Assembly (NCBI GenBank): GCA_030682755.1
Contig: JAUXNR010000693.1
Span: forward strand, 1 to 7,368
Length of the DNA stretch: 7,368 nt
Reading direction: 5' to 3'
Origin: Flavobacterium sp.
GTDB taxonomy: Bacteria > Bacteroidota > Bacteroidia > Flavobacteriales > Flavobacteriaceae
Below the pieces are notes generated by a model. It saw nothing but the letters and a program-made list of their open reading frames with translations. It was not told the origin of the DNA and did no database searches. The translations under genes were made by a program, and so were the position numbers. Positions 6,458 through 7,368 of the stretch are shown here, one piece after another. Numbering within the stretch: position 1 is the first letter of the stretch; every line of letters starts with the position of its first letter.

Positions 6458-7368
6458 ACAGTTTTAAAAACTATACGAGTCTTGGGTTTAATAATCCCTA
6501 TTATACACATGAGGATAAATTGAATTTTGAAAATTCATTTTCAGAAATTTTGAGAAATTTTCAAGGAGATTTAAAAGTTGATTTGACAGCTGTTAATCAA
6601 ATCTTATGTTTGAATTTTATGTTGGGCAATAGGACTTTGATTAAAAACATATACAAGTCCCCTTGGATGGCAAAACCAAATGAGAATCAGACAAAATTTG
6701 ATTTTTATAAAATCCAAAAACATGAAGAGCTATTGTGTGATGAATTAGCAATTGCTCAAAAATTTTATACATTGCTAAGAGAAGAAGTAAAATCATATGT
6801 AGGAACATCCAAACGTATAGGCATTCTTTTGAGTGGGGGTATGGATAGTAGAATGGTAGCAGGTATTTTGAATGACTTGATTCTTGATCAAGAAATAGCC
6901 GTAGAAAGTATTACCGGATATACATGGGGTAATTTGGACAGTAGAGATGTTGTTTATTCTGAACGGATTTGTAAAAAATTAGGTTGGAATTTTAAACATT
7001 ACCTTGTTACTGCAGAAGATTTGTGGAATAATATGAAGATAGCTTCTTTAAACGGCTGTGAGTACAGTGGACTACATCTTCACGCGATACCTCAAATTTT
7101 AAATGATTTGGATGTTCAAGTTATGTTGGCCGGGAGTTTTGGTGACAGTATTGGAAGAGCCGAATATTCCGGCAAGAAAGTAGTTGAATTGAAATCCCTA
7201 CTAAAAAGGAGAAAAAATTTTGCTTATCTTTTAGATTATAAAACCTATACGCAAACAAAACAGGATTGGATGGAGGATTTGAATTATTATCATCAAAAGT
7301 TTCCTGAAGCTAAAAACTACCAACAATTGGAGCTAGACTATCAGTTGCATTATATGAGGAGAATGTTA
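6454..7368 (+). CDS. Asparagine-synthase-like protein without glutaminase catalytic part, 3' partial
   Basis: The frame is open to the right edge with 305 codons visible. A PP-loop ATP-pyrophosphatase motif, LSGGMDSR, lies at 126-133, matching the 'SGGxDS' motif of asparagine synthase synthetase domains. AGSFGDS at 226-232 sits where the family has its second conserved glycine-rich/acidic motif. Upstream, GNRTLIKNIYKSPW at 58-71 resembles the last part of the class II glutamine amidotransferase domain (compare 'RTLFxGIxxLPPG' in AsnB). The part that should precede it, including the N-terminal catalytic Cys, is missing: an in-frame TAA at 6448-6450 closes the frame just upstream of ATG 6454, and residue 2 is Asn. 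Such proteins in glycan clusters are thought to amidate a carboxyl group, for instance of a uronic acid, using ammonia from elsewhere; here that is inference. The first rows are visibly more AT-rich than the wecB gene. Confidence 0.8.
   Translation, partial: MNSFKNYTSLGFNNPYYTHEDKLNFENSFSEILRNFQGDLKVDLTAVNQILCLNFMLGNRTLIKNIYKSPWMAKPNENQTKFDFYKIQKHEELLCDELAIAQKFYTLLREEVKSYVGTSKRIGILLSGGMDSRMVAGILNDLILDQEIAVESITGYTWGNLDSRDVVYSERICKKLGWNFKHYLVTAEDLWNNMKIASLNGCEYSGLHLHAIPQILNDLDVQVMLAGSFGDSIGRAEYSGKKVVELKSLLKRRKNFAYLLDYKTYTQTKQDWMEDLNYYHQKFPEAKNYQQLELDYQLHYMRRML

Overview
The window is a gap-poor block of seven same-strand (+) genes from a surface-polysaccharide (capsule or O-antigen) biosynthesis locus. 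Several features suggest a Bacteroidota genome, perhaps Flavobacteriia or Bacteroidales. The DNA is AT-rich, no start visible in the window has a clear GGAGG-type ribosome binding site, and the gene repertoire (EpsG-type polymerase, 'ESDDWGS' deacetylase-like protein, asparagine-synthase-like protein, P-loop kinases, WecB-type epimerase) is familiar from Bacteroidota polysaccharide clusters. The phylum is an inference from style and content. No rRNA, tRNA or other taxonomic marker is present.

Layout from left to right: a 5'-truncated P-loop kinase of the thymidylate-kinase-like type (1-995); a second, smaller P-loop kinase-like protein (1000-1770); a UDP-N-acetylglucosamine 2-epimerase, wecB type (1767-2867); a GT-B fold glycosyltransferase (2860-3969); an EpsG-like multi-pass membrane protein, probably the repeat-unit polymerase (3975-5222); a polysaccharide-deacetylase-like protein (5236-6375); a 78-base gap (6376-6453) spanned by a doubtful 33-codon reading frame; and an asparagine-synthase-like protein that lacks the N-terminal glutaminase catalytic part and runs off the right edge (6454-7368). 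The first six genes are separated by 13 bases or fewer, or overlap by 4 or 8 bases, so they very probably form one transcription unit with coupled translation.

A working model, by inference: WecB supplies UDP-ManNAc (or a related 2-epimer), the GT-B enzyme adds a sugar to the lipid-linked repeat unit, the EpsG-like protein polymerises units at the membrane, and the deacetylase-like and asparagine-synthase-like proteins modify the glycan, for example by N-deacetylation and amidation of an acidic sugar. The role of the two adjacent kinases is unknown. They are the least explained part of the window, together with the glutaminase-less synthetase and the way it begins. I found no mobile element, CRISPR array, RNA gene or convincing terminator. 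I see no wholly new system, but several proteins here have no assigned biochemical function.
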